Assembly: GCF_023558375.1 (NCBI RefSeq)
Contig: NZ_CP083761.1
Location: 434,001-498,000 of the forward strand
Source: Chroococcidiopsis sp. CCMEE 29
GTDB taxonomy: Bacteria; Cyanobacteriota; Cyanobacteriia; Cyanobacteriales; Chroococcidiopsidaceae
Reading direction: 5' to 3'
DNA length: 64,000 bases
Part shown: positions 17,492 through 26,528 of the stretch, in pieces
How the letters are laid out: every line of letters starts with the position of its first letter
Numbering within the stretch: the first letter of the stretch is position 1
Position numbers and translations under genes: made by a program
The notes under the pieces: model-generated
Told to the model about the DNA's origin: nothing
What the model saw: only the letters and a program-made list of their open reading frames with translations
Database searches by the model: none

Positions 17492-18655
17492 ATGTTGCAC
17501 GATATCAGACTATTAATCTTGCTGGCAGCAGGTTCCCTCACCACAATGGTAGGGGGAGTCGTCGCGCCAATTCTGCCAGAGATGGTAGAAGAACTCCGCC
17601 TCGATCCAAGCTTGGCAGGTAATCTGGTCAGCATACATTGCTTGACTATAGCTCTATTTAGCCCGCTGCTAGGTATCGTAGCAGACCGGGTGGGGAGATT
17701 ACGTGTGCTGATCCCCTCGCTGATGCTCTACGCGCTGTTTGGCGTGGCAGGAGCCTTCATGTCAAGTTTTTGGCATTTGCTAGCAACGCGGGCGTTAATG
17801 GGTGCAGCCAGTGGTGGAATTGCCGCAGCGAGTCTAGGCTTGCTGGGGAATATGTACGAAGGTCAGGCGCGATCGCAAGCACTGGGCTACGCTACTGGTA
17901 CCCTGACGATCACTGGCATTGCTTTTCCTCTCCTGGGTGGTTGGGTTGGGGCAACGCACTGGCAATTTGCTTTTTATCTGTATGGACTGGGGCTACCACT
18001 AGCCGTTTTAGCGGCATTAATTTTGAGGGAAAAGCAGCCAAAGTTATCGGCTAAGGAAAGTGCGATCGCTCCCAGTCACAAGCTGAGCCAAGTCTTGGGG
18101 CATCCCCATGCCTTGCAGTTGTTACTCACCCTTTGTTTAGCGTCAATCGCCATGACTACTGTAGTCATTTACGCCCCCCTTTACCTCTCAGAAACAATTG
18201 GGGCAGGGGCAGCTCTCAATGGCATTGTCTTGGCATCGCGGGCAGTTGGGGCAGCGGCTGTCTCAGCCTTTGCAGCTAAGGGGCTAGCTCAGAGATTAGG
18301 TTTACATCGAGCTACAGCACTAGGATTCGGATTGATGGCATTGACGTTGGCAACCATTCCACTGCTGCACCAAATTCGATGGATTCTGTTAACAGCCATG
18401 TTCTTCGGCATGGGATTTGGCATTGTGCTACCCAATCTCTATAGCGCCTTAGCCAACCTAGCCCCCGCTAAACTCCGGTCTAGTGTGCTGTCAACTGGAA
18501 CAGGAGCAGGCTTCCTCGGACAGTTTCTCTGCCCGATTCTGTTTGGACCATTGCTAGATTATAACCAACTGCCAGTCGTGTTTTATGCGGCAGCCAGTGT
18601 AGCGATCGTTGCCGGATTGCTACTGCTAGTTCGGCGGCAGTGGTCTATTGGTTAA
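17492..18655 (+). CDS. Major facilitator superfamily transporter (drug or metabolite efflux type)
   Basis: 387 residues from ATG at 17492; an in-frame TTG at 17477 is less likely. About twelve hydrophobic segments are apparent. The loop between segments 2 and 3 carries LGIVADRVGRLRVLIP, the MFS motif A (GxxaDrxGrr), and the family's central cytoplasmic loop lies near LREKQPKLSAKESA. The second half repeats the pattern. Bcr/CflA- and arabinose-efflux-like proteins look like this. It lies head to head with the Rieske gene and overlaps the GH3 gene tail to tail by four bases (TTAA). Substrate unknown; export or flipping of a neighbouring pathway product is a guess. Confidence 0.88.
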   Translation: MLHDIRLLILLAAGSLTTMVGGVVAPILPEMVEELRLDPSLAGNLVSIHCLTIALFSPLLGIVADRVGRLRVLIPSLMLYALFGVAGAFMSSFWHLLATRALMGAASGGIAAASLGLLGNMYEGQARSQALGYATGTLTITGIAFPLLGGWVGATHWQFAFYLYGLGLPLAVLAALILREKQPKLSAKESAIAPSHKLSQVLGHPHALQLLLTLCLASIAMTTVVIYAPLYLSETIGAGAALNGIVLASRAVGAAAVSAFAAKGLAQRLGLHRATALGFGLMALTLATIPLLHQIRWILLTAMFFGMGFGIVLPNLYSALANLAPAKLRSSVLSTGTGAGFLGQFLCPILFGPLLDYNQLPVVFYAAASVAIVAGLLLLVRRQWSIG

Positions 18656-20337
18656 TCCCGATCTTCCGGCAGCCTCACCTCCTGCTCTACGATTAGCCCA
18701 GCGAGAAAACTGCGGTCTTCACTAATATGAGGAAACTTCAGCTGAGAATCAGGAATGCCTTTTTGTAGCTGACGTTGGCGCACAATTGCAAAGCTGCCAG
18801 CCGCCAAAATCCGCAGTCGGGGAGGAGGTACCTGATCCCGCCGCTTAGCTTCATAGTAAACGTTAATTTCCTTCAGCTTCCGGTCAAAGCTAACTAAAAA
18901 GGCTTGGGGATTGGTAAGTATCTGACCGGGAGAGAGTTCAATATTCACCAGATAATGAGCGGGAAACTCATTTTCAGACAAAGTAATACAGAAATCCTCT
19001 AACGGTAAGCCGAATTCTTGTTGCAGGGCTTGCATCACCTGAGTGGCATGAGACTCAGTCGTTTTCTCAGTTGTAGAAGAAAGTATCCCGCCGCGACGAT
19101 GACGGAATACGATCAGGGGAGCCTGCTCATAAAAGCCCAGAACCTCTACAACATCGCCAATATCATAACGGTAGAAGCCGCTATAGTTGGTCATCAGGAT
19201 GCGATAAAGTTCCCCTGCCTTCACTTCAGTGGCAAGTAGCGTTTTAGGGTGCTCTGCCTCCCACTGGTCTTGTGGGATAAATTCAAAAAAGCCAGTTTCG
19301 ATTGCCAGGATGCTGCCGTCGTTGTTGAGTTCGGGGTAAATGCTGATGGTGCCTTCCGCTGTTGCGAAGACTGCACCAAATCCTGGGATGTCGTTAAAGT
19401 AGTGGGGAAATCGTTCAAAGTAAAAATCTGAAGTGCCACCGCGGGCGGTGGCGACAAAAGACAACTGAGACCAAGCGAGTTTGGGCGTGAGTCTTCCCTC
19501 TGTTTTCCAAATTTCACGCAGTTGGGCGGCGCGTGCTGGTGTTGCTGACCATTGTCGCTCTAATCGGGCACGAATCTCTGGTTCTAATTTCAACCAACTG
19601 GCAATTGTCCCTGTTTCTAAGTCCTGGATCAGATCTTCGGCGTAGCGTTCTAAATAGTTGCACATCCGCAGGATCAGCATGGGAAAGTTAGCTCCCATGC
19701 CCCGCATTGATGAATCACGCAGGGCAAATAGGAAGCAGAGATAGTGGCGTGTCAAGCTATCAGATGCTTTTAGAGTTTCGTAAGGGTGGGCAAATAATTG
19801 CTCGTAGAGGAACTTACCCATGCGGAGAACTCCTGTCCCTCCTGGTCCGTACTCAATGCCACCACTAGTGCGTCCTGTGATTAGCGCGGTATTGGTAACT
19901 AATAGTTTGCCAAACTTTCGCCCCCTTGCCCGTAGCGCTGCATTTAAAAAGCCGATGCAAGTCAGGTTAGCCCATCCTAATGAGTTCTGAAATCGCTGAG
20001 TCACCGGGATTAATTTCTGCTTTCCTGTCGAACCACTGGTCGTGTTGAGGTAGACTACCGGATCAGGCGTTAATATATTTTTTTCGCCTTTGGCAATCCG
20101 CTCAGTATAAGGTTCATAGCTGCTGTAAGGTAGAACTGGAATCTGCTCTCGAAATTGATCGAGCGTTTTGATATCATTCAACCCATATTTGCGCCCTAAT
20201 TCAGTATCTTTATGAGCCTGTAACAGAGACTGCAAGAACCGCTCCTGCACAGCAGTGGTCTGGCGAGTTTTCTTCACAAAATTCGCTTTAGCCCGTTCAG
20301 CAATAGTCGTCAAAAGTGGTAGCAATAGATTTGCCAT
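18652..20337 (-). CDS. GH3 family acyl-adenylating amido synthetase
   Basis: 561 residues, full length for the GH3 family (named for the plant auxin-responsive GH3 proteins, which adenylate a carboxylic acid and join it to an amino acid). Visible ATP-binding motif: YLNTTSGSTGKQKLIPVT (about 95-112); then FATAEGTISIYPEL and TNYSGFYRYDIGDVVEVLGFYEQAPLIVFRHR, the second and third adenylation motifs. It should therefore activate a carboxylate with ATP. Bacterial members are mostly uncharacterised. The neighbours suggest a role in activating a fatty or other acyl acid or forming an amide in the same pathway; that is inference. Confidence 0.88.
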   Translation of the reverse strand: MANLLLPLLTTIAERAKANFVKKTRQTTAVQERFLQSLLQAHKDTELGRKYGLNDIKTLDQFREQIPVLPYSSYEPYTERIAKGEKNILTPDPVVYLNTTSGSTGKQKLIPVTQRFQNSLGWANLTCIGFLNAALRARGRKFGKLLVTNTALITGRTSGGIEYGPGGTGVLRMGKFLYEQLFAHPYETLKASDSLTRHYLCFLFALRDSSMRGMGANFPMLILRMCNYLERYAEDLIQDLETGTIASWLKLEPEIRARLERQWSATPARAAQLREIWKTEGRLTPKLAWSQLSFVATARGGTSDFYFERFPHYFNDIPGFGAVFATAEGTISIYPELNNDGSILAIETGFFEFIPQDQWEAEHPKTLLATEVKAGELYRILMTNYSGFYRYDIGDVVEVLGFYEQAPLIVFRHRRGGILSSTTEKTTESHATQVMQALQQEFGLPLEDFCITLSENEFPAHYLVNIELSPGQILTNPQAFLVSFDRKLKEINVYYEAKRRDQVPPPRLRILAAGSFAIVRQRQLQKGIPDSQLKFPHISEDRSFLAGLIVEQEVRLPEDRD

Positions 20338-20525
20338 CAGTGCCTCATGCTCATTAGCCAGAATATACTAATTGTTAATCAAAGCAGATTTTTTACTGAA
20401 AGCTAAACTTTAATAATAGTTTTCAGTTGACATTATTCATGATTCTTTTACTAGAATTCAAGGAAGCATGACAAAATAAAATTGTTTCTATTTCTATTCG
20501 ATTTTTTGTAATTAGGAATACAATA

Positions 20526-21500
20526 ATGGAAACTAAACCAAGTCATGATATTGAAGGAAAGCCGACAAATTTAGCTAATTCAATCTTGCGAGTTCACGGC
20601 TCATTTATAAAACCCGAAATATTTTTTGAGAACTATCAAAAAACAGGAACACCAGTCATTATTACAGGATTATTAGATAATGAGCCTGACTGGAATATAG
20701 ATTATCTCTGTGAAAAGTTCGGCAAGCAAGAGTTTCTTTTTCGGAATTACGGACGTGATAGATACAAGCAGGAAAAACGTCAGTGGAAAAGTATAGGAAG
20801 TGGAGTTGATCTGCAAAGTCTACCATTTGTTGAGTATGCAGAGATGGTGCGTAACCATCAAGCCCATGAAAACAACATTAGTCTAGGAAAATGTCCTCTT
20901 AAAAATACGCCCCTTGCTGATACACCCTCTTTAAAAACAGTTGGAGAGAAACTTGGTTTAACTAAACCTATGAGCGGTCTGAATATTTATGTTGCACCAG
21001 GAGGTCATAGCTCAGGTTTACATTATGATTCAGTGGACGGTACTTTGATGCAGCTGCATGGTGCTAAAAAGTTAGTGCTTTTTCCACCGTCTCAAACCTA
21101 TAATCTCTATCCGTTTCCAGTCTATATTCATTTGCGCTATGGCTTAAAGTTACGTTGTTGGTTTAGTCAGGTTTACCCTGACAATCCAGACTTTCAATCA
21201 TTTCCAAAATTCAAACAGGCACTCCAACATAAACGCGAAGTCATACTCACTCAAGGGGAAGTTCTTTATATTCCAGCGGGGTGGTGGCATGACGTAACAG
21301 CATTGGGAGACGAAATGGTTTGTGCTGTTAATCGCTTCTGGAGGATATATCCTACCCAAAGAGCGGTGTTTTCTTGGAGTAGATGGCGTGCAGTTATTGG
21401 CAATATTTGTGCAGTACCATACCTTTTATCGAATTTAGCGATCGCCCTATTCAGCAGCAGCAGAAGGCAACTAGTTAACCAAATGTCGCACAGAGTGTAA
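20526..21500 (+). CDS. Cupin-like/JmjC-domain Fe(II)/2-oxoglutarate oxygenase
   Basis: 324 residues. The double-stranded beta-helix iron site is intact: H166-x-D168 in GLHYDSVDG and distal H255 in IPAGWWHDV; KKLVLFPPSQ follows the first motif. The N-terminal FFENYQKTGTPVIITGLLDNEPDW is the usual cupin_8/FIH-like opening. Such enzymes hydroxylate proteins, RNA or small molecules using O2 and 2-oxoglutarate. The C-terminal 45 residues include a hydrophobic stretch (ICAVPYLLSNLAIALFSSS) that could associate with membrane. The gene is visibly more AT-rich than its neighbours, as is its upstream spacer. It precedes a fatty-acid-hydroxylase-type gene by 81 bases on the same strand. Confidence 0.87.
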   Translation: METKPSHDIEGKPTNLANSILRVHGSFIKPEIFFENYQKTGTPVIITGLLDNEPDWNIDYLCEKFGKQEFLFRNYGRDRYKQEKRQWKSIGSGVDLQSLPFVEYAEMVRNHQAHENNISLGKCPLKNTPLADTPSLKTVGEKLGLTKPMSGLNIYVAPGGHSSGLHYDSVDGTLMQLHGAKKLVLFPPSQTYNLYPFPVYIHLRYGLKLRCWFSQVYPDNPDFQSFPKFKQALQHKREVILTQGEVLYIPAGWWHDVTALGDEMVCAVNRFWRIYPTQRAVFSWSRWRAVIGNICAVPYLLSNLAIALFSSSRRQLVNQMSHRV

Positions 21501-21581
21501 GCATACCAACCAATAGAATTATGATAGGAAAAGATTCAGGTATGCGTTGCTAGATAGAAAAAGCGTGAGGAATGAGAGTTT

Positions 21582-22085
21582 ATGACCCCGTTAGCAAAGC
21601 TTGCTGTAGGAACCGCCTGTTTTGCCGTAGCTTTTGTCCTTGCAAGTTTAGTGGAATATTGGCTACATCGCTTGATGCACGTCTCGCCTCGGATTGGTGA
21701 ACGTCACCGGGATCATCATCGTCGTAATGAAGGACAGGGCGTGGTGTGGGAGTTTCGAGATTATGTGAAGGGCAGCTGCCTAGTGATGTTCCTGCTGTTC
21801 TTCTACTCTTTGGCAGCCGGAATTGGTTGGTTTCTAGGTGGGCTAACTTATGCGGCATTTTCAGCCTATGCCCATCAGCTACAGCACGAAAATCCAACCA
21901 AGTGCTTCTGGATGAAGATGCCAGTTCATTATGTGCATCACAAGTACGGGATGTGGCATCACAATTTTGGTCTAGCTGTAGATTGGTGGGATCGTGTATT
22001 TGGCACCTATAAACCTGTGGAATGGTTAACAGAAGAAGAACTTGAACAACCAAAGCGGGGTTATTTACAACTCCGGTGGTGGTAG
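21582..22085 (+). CDS. Fatty acid hydroxylase / sterol desaturase superfamily membrane protein
   Basis: 167 residues, short for the family. Clustered His boxes for a di-iron centre are all present: EYWLHRLMH (H29, H33), RHRDHH (H42, H45, H46), HQLQH (H98, H102) and HYVHHKYGMWHHNFG (H116, H119, H120, H126, H127). Three hydrophobic segments (about 5-25, 65-85, 84-97) place it in the membrane. Homologues hydroxylate or desaturate fatty acyl chains, sphingoid bases, sterols or carotenoids. Beside the alpha-oxoamine synthase block, an acyl- or sphingoid-base hydroxylase is an attractive reading; a carotenoid (CrtR/BCH-like) role cannot be excluded. GAGG upstream supports the ATG. Confidence 0.88.
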   Translation: MTPLAKLAVGTACFAVAFVLASLVEYWLHRLMHVSPRIGERHRDHHRRNEGQGVVWEFRDYVKGSCLVMFLLFFYSLAAGIGWFLGGLTYAAFSAYAHQLQHENPTKCFWMKMPVHYVHHKYGMWHHNFGLAVDWWDRVFGTYKPVEWLTEEELEQPKRGYLQLRWW

Positions 22086-22103
22086 AGTGCGGAGCGAATT
22101 TTT

Positions 22104-22358
22104 CTACGACGGTTCCGATTCAATCTGATTCAGCGGGACAAAATATTCTTGCGGCAAGAGAACTGGTTTGCTGGAAAAAATAATATTACCCCGATAAGTT
22201 AATTGATGAACTGCCACTCCAGTCGGGCGCTTAACCATGTTTGGATGTGTTTCACAGTAAGCGCGATAGATTTGTCGAGCTGCTCTTAGTAATGTCGGGT
22301 CAATCAACACTAGCAGGTTTATCGTTTGGTCTAATTTTTTAGCTGTTGCTGTAAGCAT
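22104..22358 (-). CDS. Hypothetical protein, leuB-linked
   Basis: 84 residues, no recognised domain, signal or membrane segment. Its start lies six bases after the leuB stop on the same strand, so it is probably cotranscribed with leuB. The composition is mixed, with an N-terminal helix-like part (LDQTINLLVLIDPTLLRAARQIYRAYCE) and a short C-terminal part with possible strands. Function unknown. Confidence 0.6.
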   Translation of the reverse strand: MLTATAKKLDQTINLLVLIDPTLLRAARQIYRAYCETHPNMVKRPTGVAVHQLTYRGNIIFSSKPVLLPQEYFVPLNQIESEPS

Positions 22359-22364
22359 ATACCA

Positions 22365-23471
22365 CTAAATAACTGAAGTAGCAAGTTGTTCTAATACCTC
22401 AATCAAGGCATTGCCCATAGCATGGCAACCCAATAGGTTCATCCCTGGCGACATGATGTCCCCAGTGCGATCGCCTCTATCCAACACTTGCAACACCGCC
22501 TGTTCAATTCGGTCGGCGGCAGTTGGTTGATTTAAGCCGTATCGTAACATCATCGCCGCACTTAAAACCTGCGCTAAGGGATTCGCTTTATCCTGCCCAG
22601 CAATATCTGGGGCAGAACCGTGGACCGGTTCAAACACACCCGGATTAGCAGCCCCTAAACTGGCAGAGGGTAACATCCCAATACTGCCGGTGAGCATGGC
22701 AGCAGCATCAGAGAGAATATCACCAAACAGATTGCCCGTAACAATGGTGTCAAACTGTTTAGGCCAACGTAGCAGCTGCATAGCGGCATTATCTACATAC
22801 ATATGAGATAGTTCTACATCTGGGTATTCTGGCGCTAGCTGAGTAATGCGATCGCGCCATAGCTGTGATACTTCCAATACATTTGCTTTATCCACTGAGC
22901 AGAGTTTACCGCTTCTTTTTTGCGCCGTTTCAAACGCCACCCGCCCAATTCGGTCAATTTCCGTTTCTGTGTAAGCCATTGTATTCACGCCGCGCCGATC
23001 ACCAGTTTCAGTTGTAAAAATACCCCTGGGTTGCCCGAAGTAAATCCCACCTGTGAGTTCGCGCACCACCATAATATCGACTCCCTCTACTACCTCTCGC
23101 TTCAAGGACGAGGCATCAATTAGTTGGGGTAAAATCTTCGCGGGTCGTAAATTGGCAAATAAACCTAACCCTGCTCGTAGTCCTAAAAGTCCGGTTTCTG
23201 GTCGCAAATGCCGTGGTAAGGTGTCCCACTTGTAACCGCCGATCGCTGCTAGCAAAACGGCATCACTTTTAAGGCACATTTCCATGGTTTCATCGGGTAG
23301 GGGTTCACCAGTGGCATCAATCGCTGCACCCCCTATTAAGGCTTGCTGAAATTCAAAGTGTAAATTTAGCTGCTCACCTACTACCTTTAACACCTCTACG
23401 GCAACAGTCATAATTTCCGGACCAATGCCATCGCCAGGTAAAAGAGTGATGCGGTAGTGCTGCTGTGTCAT
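22365..23471 (-). CDS. leuB: 3-isopropylmalate dehydrogenase
   Basis: 368 residues, full family length. It oxidatively decarboxylates 3-isopropylmalate to 4-methyl-2-oxopentanoate with NAD+ in leucine synthesis. Visible motifs: [11 protein letters not shown] near the N-terminus, [16 protein letters not shown] near 135-150 with the catalytic Tyr region, the Lys in [13 protein letters not shown] near 195, and the family signature [24 protein letters not shown] near 245-270, with its metal-binding Asp residues. C-terminal [18 protein letters not shown] completes the coenzyme site. No other leu genes are nearby. Confidence 0.96.
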   Translation of the reverse strand: MTQQHYRITLLPGDGIGPEIMTVAVEVLKVVGEQLNLHFEFQQALIGGAAIDATGEPLPDETMEMCLKSDAVLLAAIGGYKWDTLPRHLRPETGLLGLRAGLGLFANLRPAKILPQLIDASSLKREVVEGVDIMVVRELTGGIYFGQPRGIFTTETGDRRGVNTMAYTETEIDRIGRVAFETAQKRSGKLCSVDKANVLEVSQLWRDRITQLAPEYPDVELSHMYVDNAAMQLLRWPKQFDTIVTGNLFGDILSDAAAMLTGSIGMLPSASLGAANPGVFEPVHGSAPDIAGQDKANPLAQVLSAAMMLRYGLNQPTAADRIEQAVLQVLDRGDRTGDIMSPGMNLLGCHAMGNALIEVLEQLATSVI

Positions 23472-23595
23472 AGTATCTGCTAATTCTCTCTGTTGTTCTT
23501 AGTTCAATTTTTTGAGTAGACTTCTGCGGTATAGATTTGAGAAATTGGACTGACAAAGTGGCCAGGGTAAAGCTAAGCTAGCCCTACAAGTTGCA

Positions 23596-24585
23596 ATGGC
23601 AAAGCCAATTTACCATTTTCACCCAACCTCAGCACTCATGCTCAAAGAACTGGCGATTCGCACTTGTGGACTGACGAAACAATTTGACCGCCACATTGCC
23701 GTTAATGACGTCGATTTACAGGTACAGGCAGGTGAAGTATACGGACTAATTGGACCGAATGGAGCCGGGAAAACAACGCTGATTCGCATGCTGGCAGCAG
23801 CTGAGGAGCCAACTACTGGGGAAATTTATATTCATGGCGATCGCCTGGTGCGACAAAGCAACTCCACGCTCAAACAGCGACTGGGCTATTTGCCCGATGA
23901 TTTTCCCCTTTATGACGATCTTACAGTCTGGGACTACCTGGACTATTTTGCCCGGTTATATCACCTAAAAGAGCCACGCCGCAGCCAACGCCTGCGGGAA
24001 GTTTTGGAACTGGTACAGCTAACCCATAAGCGCCATAGTCTGATTGCCACCCTTTCACGGGGGATGAAACAGCGCCTTAGTTTGGCGCGAACAATTATTC
24101 ATGCACCGATTCTACTGCTGTTGGATGAGCCGGTTTCAGGTCTCGATCCAATTGCTCGGATGCAGTTTCGGGAAATCATCAAAGTCTTACAGGAAGCGGG
24201 GATAACGATCCTGATTTCATCCCATGTGCTGAGTGATCTGGCAGAACTGTGTACTTCCGTAGGCATTATGGAGCTAGGCTATTTAGTTGAAAGTGCTGCT
24301 TTAAGCCAGCTCTACCAGCGTCTGAGCCGCCAACAAATTTTCTTATCAACTCTGGAAAAACTAGAGGCACTCAAAGCAGAACTAAATAACCATCCTTTAG
24401 TTGAAGAATGGGAGGTGTTGCCAGGACAACAGCGTGTGCGCGTTTACTTTACAGGGAATCAGGAAGATTGTGCTGTTTTATTGCGATCGCTTGTTGCAGC
24501 TGGCATTCCTCTCACAGAATTTCACTGCACCCAAGAAGACTTGGAAACTATTTTTCTCAAGCTGGGTCACAAGCAAGCATCTTAA
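23596..24585 (+). CDS. ABC transporter ATP-binding protein
   Basis: 329 residues from ATG at 23596; an in-frame ATG at 23638 would give the more usual N-terminus (MLKELAIRTCGLTKQF). Walker A is GPNGAGKTT (53-61), the signature is LSRGMKQR (153-160) and Walker B is LLLLDEP (173-179), followed by the switch His in ISSHVLSDLAE. The type with a C-terminal accessory domain and a DDFPLYDDLTVWDYL region matches ABC-2-type export systems. It is followed after about 125 bases by its likely permease. The transported substrate is unknown. Confidence 0.92.
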   Translation: MAKPIYHFHPTSALMLKELAIRTCGLTKQFDRHIAVNDVDLQVQAGEVYGLIGPNGAGKTTLIRMLAAAEEPTTGEIYIHGDRLVRQSNSTLKQRLGYLPDDFPLYDDLTVWDYLDYFARLYHLKEPRRSQRLREVLELVQLTHKRHSLIATLSRGMKQRLSLARTIIHAPILLLLDEPVSGLDPIARMQFREIIKVLQEAGITILISSHVLSDLAELCTSVGIMELGYLVESAALSQLYQRLSRQQIFLSTLEKLEALKAELNNHPLVEEWEVLPGQQRVRVYFTGNQEDCAVLLRSLVAAGIPLTEFHCTQEDLETIFLKLGHKQAS

Positions 24586-24586
24586 A

Positions 24587-24621
24587 TAGGGATTAGGGAT
24601 TAGGGGTTAGGGATTAGGGGG
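24587..24621. repeat. Tandem repeat TTAGGGA/TTAGGGG
   Basis: Five units of TTAGGG(A/G) between the ABC ATPase gene and its permease gene, so the repeat lies inside a likely operon. Confidence 0.8.
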
Positions 24622-24711
24622 AAGAGGGAGAGACGATGCAATTTCAACTAGAAAGACTATAAACATCTTTCCTCTATAGCTGATAAATTTTGTGTCTGGA
24701 GATTTATTTTT

Positions 24712-26427
24712 ATGAGATTTAAGTGGATTGATGATCTGGGTGACTGGAATCCTCAGCTGTTGCGAGAACTCAAAGGGCATCTTAAACCCCGCAATGTATT
24801 GATTGCAGGAGTAATCTCTCTGCTGGGCCAATTTTTGTTCTTCATGGGGTTCCGCTCTCAACTGCCGCTTGCTACAGCTCCGGCTTTAGAGGGTGCGTCG
24901 GTTCTTTACAATAAATATTGCATAGGCGATCGCTTTGAGTATGGTCTGCCGAAATGCCTTACGGACTCCGTTGGCAATCCTGTCATTCATTGGCAGCTAT
25001 GGTGGTTAGACCTGTTCACTTGGCTGAGTTTGATTGGCATATTTGCGCTGTTAGTGGCGGGAACTTACCTGCTAATCAGTGACTTGGCTCACGAAGAGCA
25101 GCGGGATACGCTCAATTTCATTCGACTTAGCCCTCAGTCACCGCAGACTATTTTGGTAGGAAAACTACTAGGAGTACCTATTCTGCTCTATATGGTGGCA
25201 GGATTAGCTGTTCCTTTGCATTTATGGGCAGGACTAGCTGCTCAAATTCCTCTAAGTCTAATTTTGAGCTTTTACGCAGTTCTGCTTGCTAGTTGCCTGT
25301 TCTGCTACAGTGCTGCACTGCTATTTAGCTTAGTTAGCTCTTGGCTAGGCGGTTTTCAGGCTTGGTTGGCTAGTGGCACGGTTTTAATTTTCCTCTGGAC
25401 TGCTTGTTTTAAACCGATCATGCACATTCCAGGTGATTGGTTGAATCTGTTTTCTCCCTCCCTGCTCCTCCCATATTTAATTGCTGCCACTGGCATAAAA
25501 GATTACGGATTTCCCTTGTCAGATCTAGAAATAGACGAATTGGAATGGTTTTACTTGCCCTTAGGTGCTAATACAGTGGTTGTGGTTGGTTTCGCCCTGT
25601 TGAATTATGGCTTGTGGACTTACTGGAGTTGGCAAGCTTTAACACGGCGGTTCCCCAATCCTAGTAAGACCATATTCAGTAAGCAACAGAGTTATTTACT
25701 AGTTGCCTGTTTTGAAGTATTGATGATCGGATTCGCTGCTACAACACCAAAATGGCCAACCTCAACCGAGTTGTCAGTGAATTTCCAATTTCTACTCGTA
25801 TACAACCTGCTGCTGTTTTTAGGTTTAATTGTGACTCTTACGCCGCAGCGACAAGCGTTGCAGGATTGGGCGCGTTATCGGCGAGAGCGTGTTTCTAGCC
25901 ACAAGAGTTTCTGGAGTCGATCGCTCGTACAAGATTTGGTTTGGGGAGAAAAAAGCCCAGCCTTGATCTCGATCGCCCTGAATCTAGCGATCGCTGCTGC
26001 CATGTTAGTTCCCTGGATTATGTTTGTACTACAGGATATTGACAAGCTGCCAGCCTTCTTCAGTTTGGTTATTGGTTTGAACCTGATCCTGCTCTGTGGG
26101 GCGATCGCGCAAATGATTCTGTTTATGCGAACTCAAAAGCAGGCACTCTGGGTTACTGGCACAGTGGGTGCAGTGATTCTATTGCCCCCAGTTATGCTGA
26201 GCTTGTTGTCCCTCTACCCCCATCAAACTCCTGCATTGTGGCTGTTTACAACCTTTGCCTGGGTATCAATAGAACGGGTTAGTGCCACCACCGTTTTTCT
26301 AGCGCTACTGGGTCAATGGAGCATATTAACATTGTGCACTTTGCAGATCACACGCCAGCTACGACAATCCGCTGAATCTGCCTCCAAAGCACTGTTCGCA
26401 GCTCGTCCATCTTTGCCCAGTAGCTAG
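24712..26427 (+). CDS. ABC transporter permease (ABC-2 type)
   Basis: 571 residues with about a dozen hydrophobic segments and no ATPase motif. Typical ABC-2 permease text is LAHEEQRDTLNFIRLSPQSPQTILVGKLLGVPILLYMV (about 124-161), the conserved cytoplasmic stretch following the second membrane segment. A large soluble loop with SRSLVQDLVWGEKSP lies near residue 403. It is the partner of the ATPase gene just upstream. Export of a lipid, peptide or polysaccharide is possible, but no substrate is indicated. Confidence 0.85.
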   Translation: MRFKWIDDLGDWNPQLLRELKGHLKPRNVLIAGVISLLGQFLFFMGFRSQLPLATAPALEGASVLYNKYCIGDRFEYGLPKCLTDSVGNPVIHWQLWWLDLFTWLSLIGIFALLVAGTYLLISDLAHEEQRDTLNFIRLSPQSPQTILVGKLLGVPILLYMVAGLAVPLHLWAGLAAQIPLSLILSFYAVLLASCLFCYSAALLFSLVSSWLGGFQAWLASGTVLIFLWTACFKPIMHIPGDWLNLFSPSLLLPYLIAATGIKDYGFPLSDLEIDELEWFYLPLGANTVVVVGFALLNYGLWTYWSWQALTRRFPNPSKTIFSKQQSYLLVACFEVLMIGFAATTPKWPTSTELSVNFQFLLVYNLLLFLGLIVTLTPQRQALQDWARYRRERVSSHKSFWSRSLVQDLVWGEKSPALISIALNLAIAAAMLVPWIMFVLQDIDKLPAFFSLVIGLNLILLCGAIAQMILFMRTQKQALWVTGTVGAVILLPPVMLSLLSLYPHQTPALWLFTTFAWVSIERVSATTVFLALLGQWSILTLCTLQITRQLRQSAESASKALFAARPSLPSS

Positions 26428-26433
26428 AAGAGC

Positions 26434-26524
26434 AGGGGAGGCAGGGGGAGCAGGGGGAGCAGGGGAAGCAGGGGAAGCAAGAGTGTAATCCAAAATCCAA
26501 AATCCCCTAACCCCTAACCCCTAA
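26434..26524. repeat. Composite tandem repeats between convergent genes
   Basis: GGGGGAGCA/GGGGAAGCA units (26434-26481), then ATCCAAA-type units, then CCCCTAA units up to 26524. Three repeat families are juxtaposed between the convergent permease and sucD genes. Confidence 0.8.
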
Positions 26525-26528
26525 TCCC

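Noticed and set aside
26434-26524. Possible CRISPR array
   Set aside because: Units are 7-9 bases and directly contiguous, without unique spacers of constant length; they are short tandem repeats.
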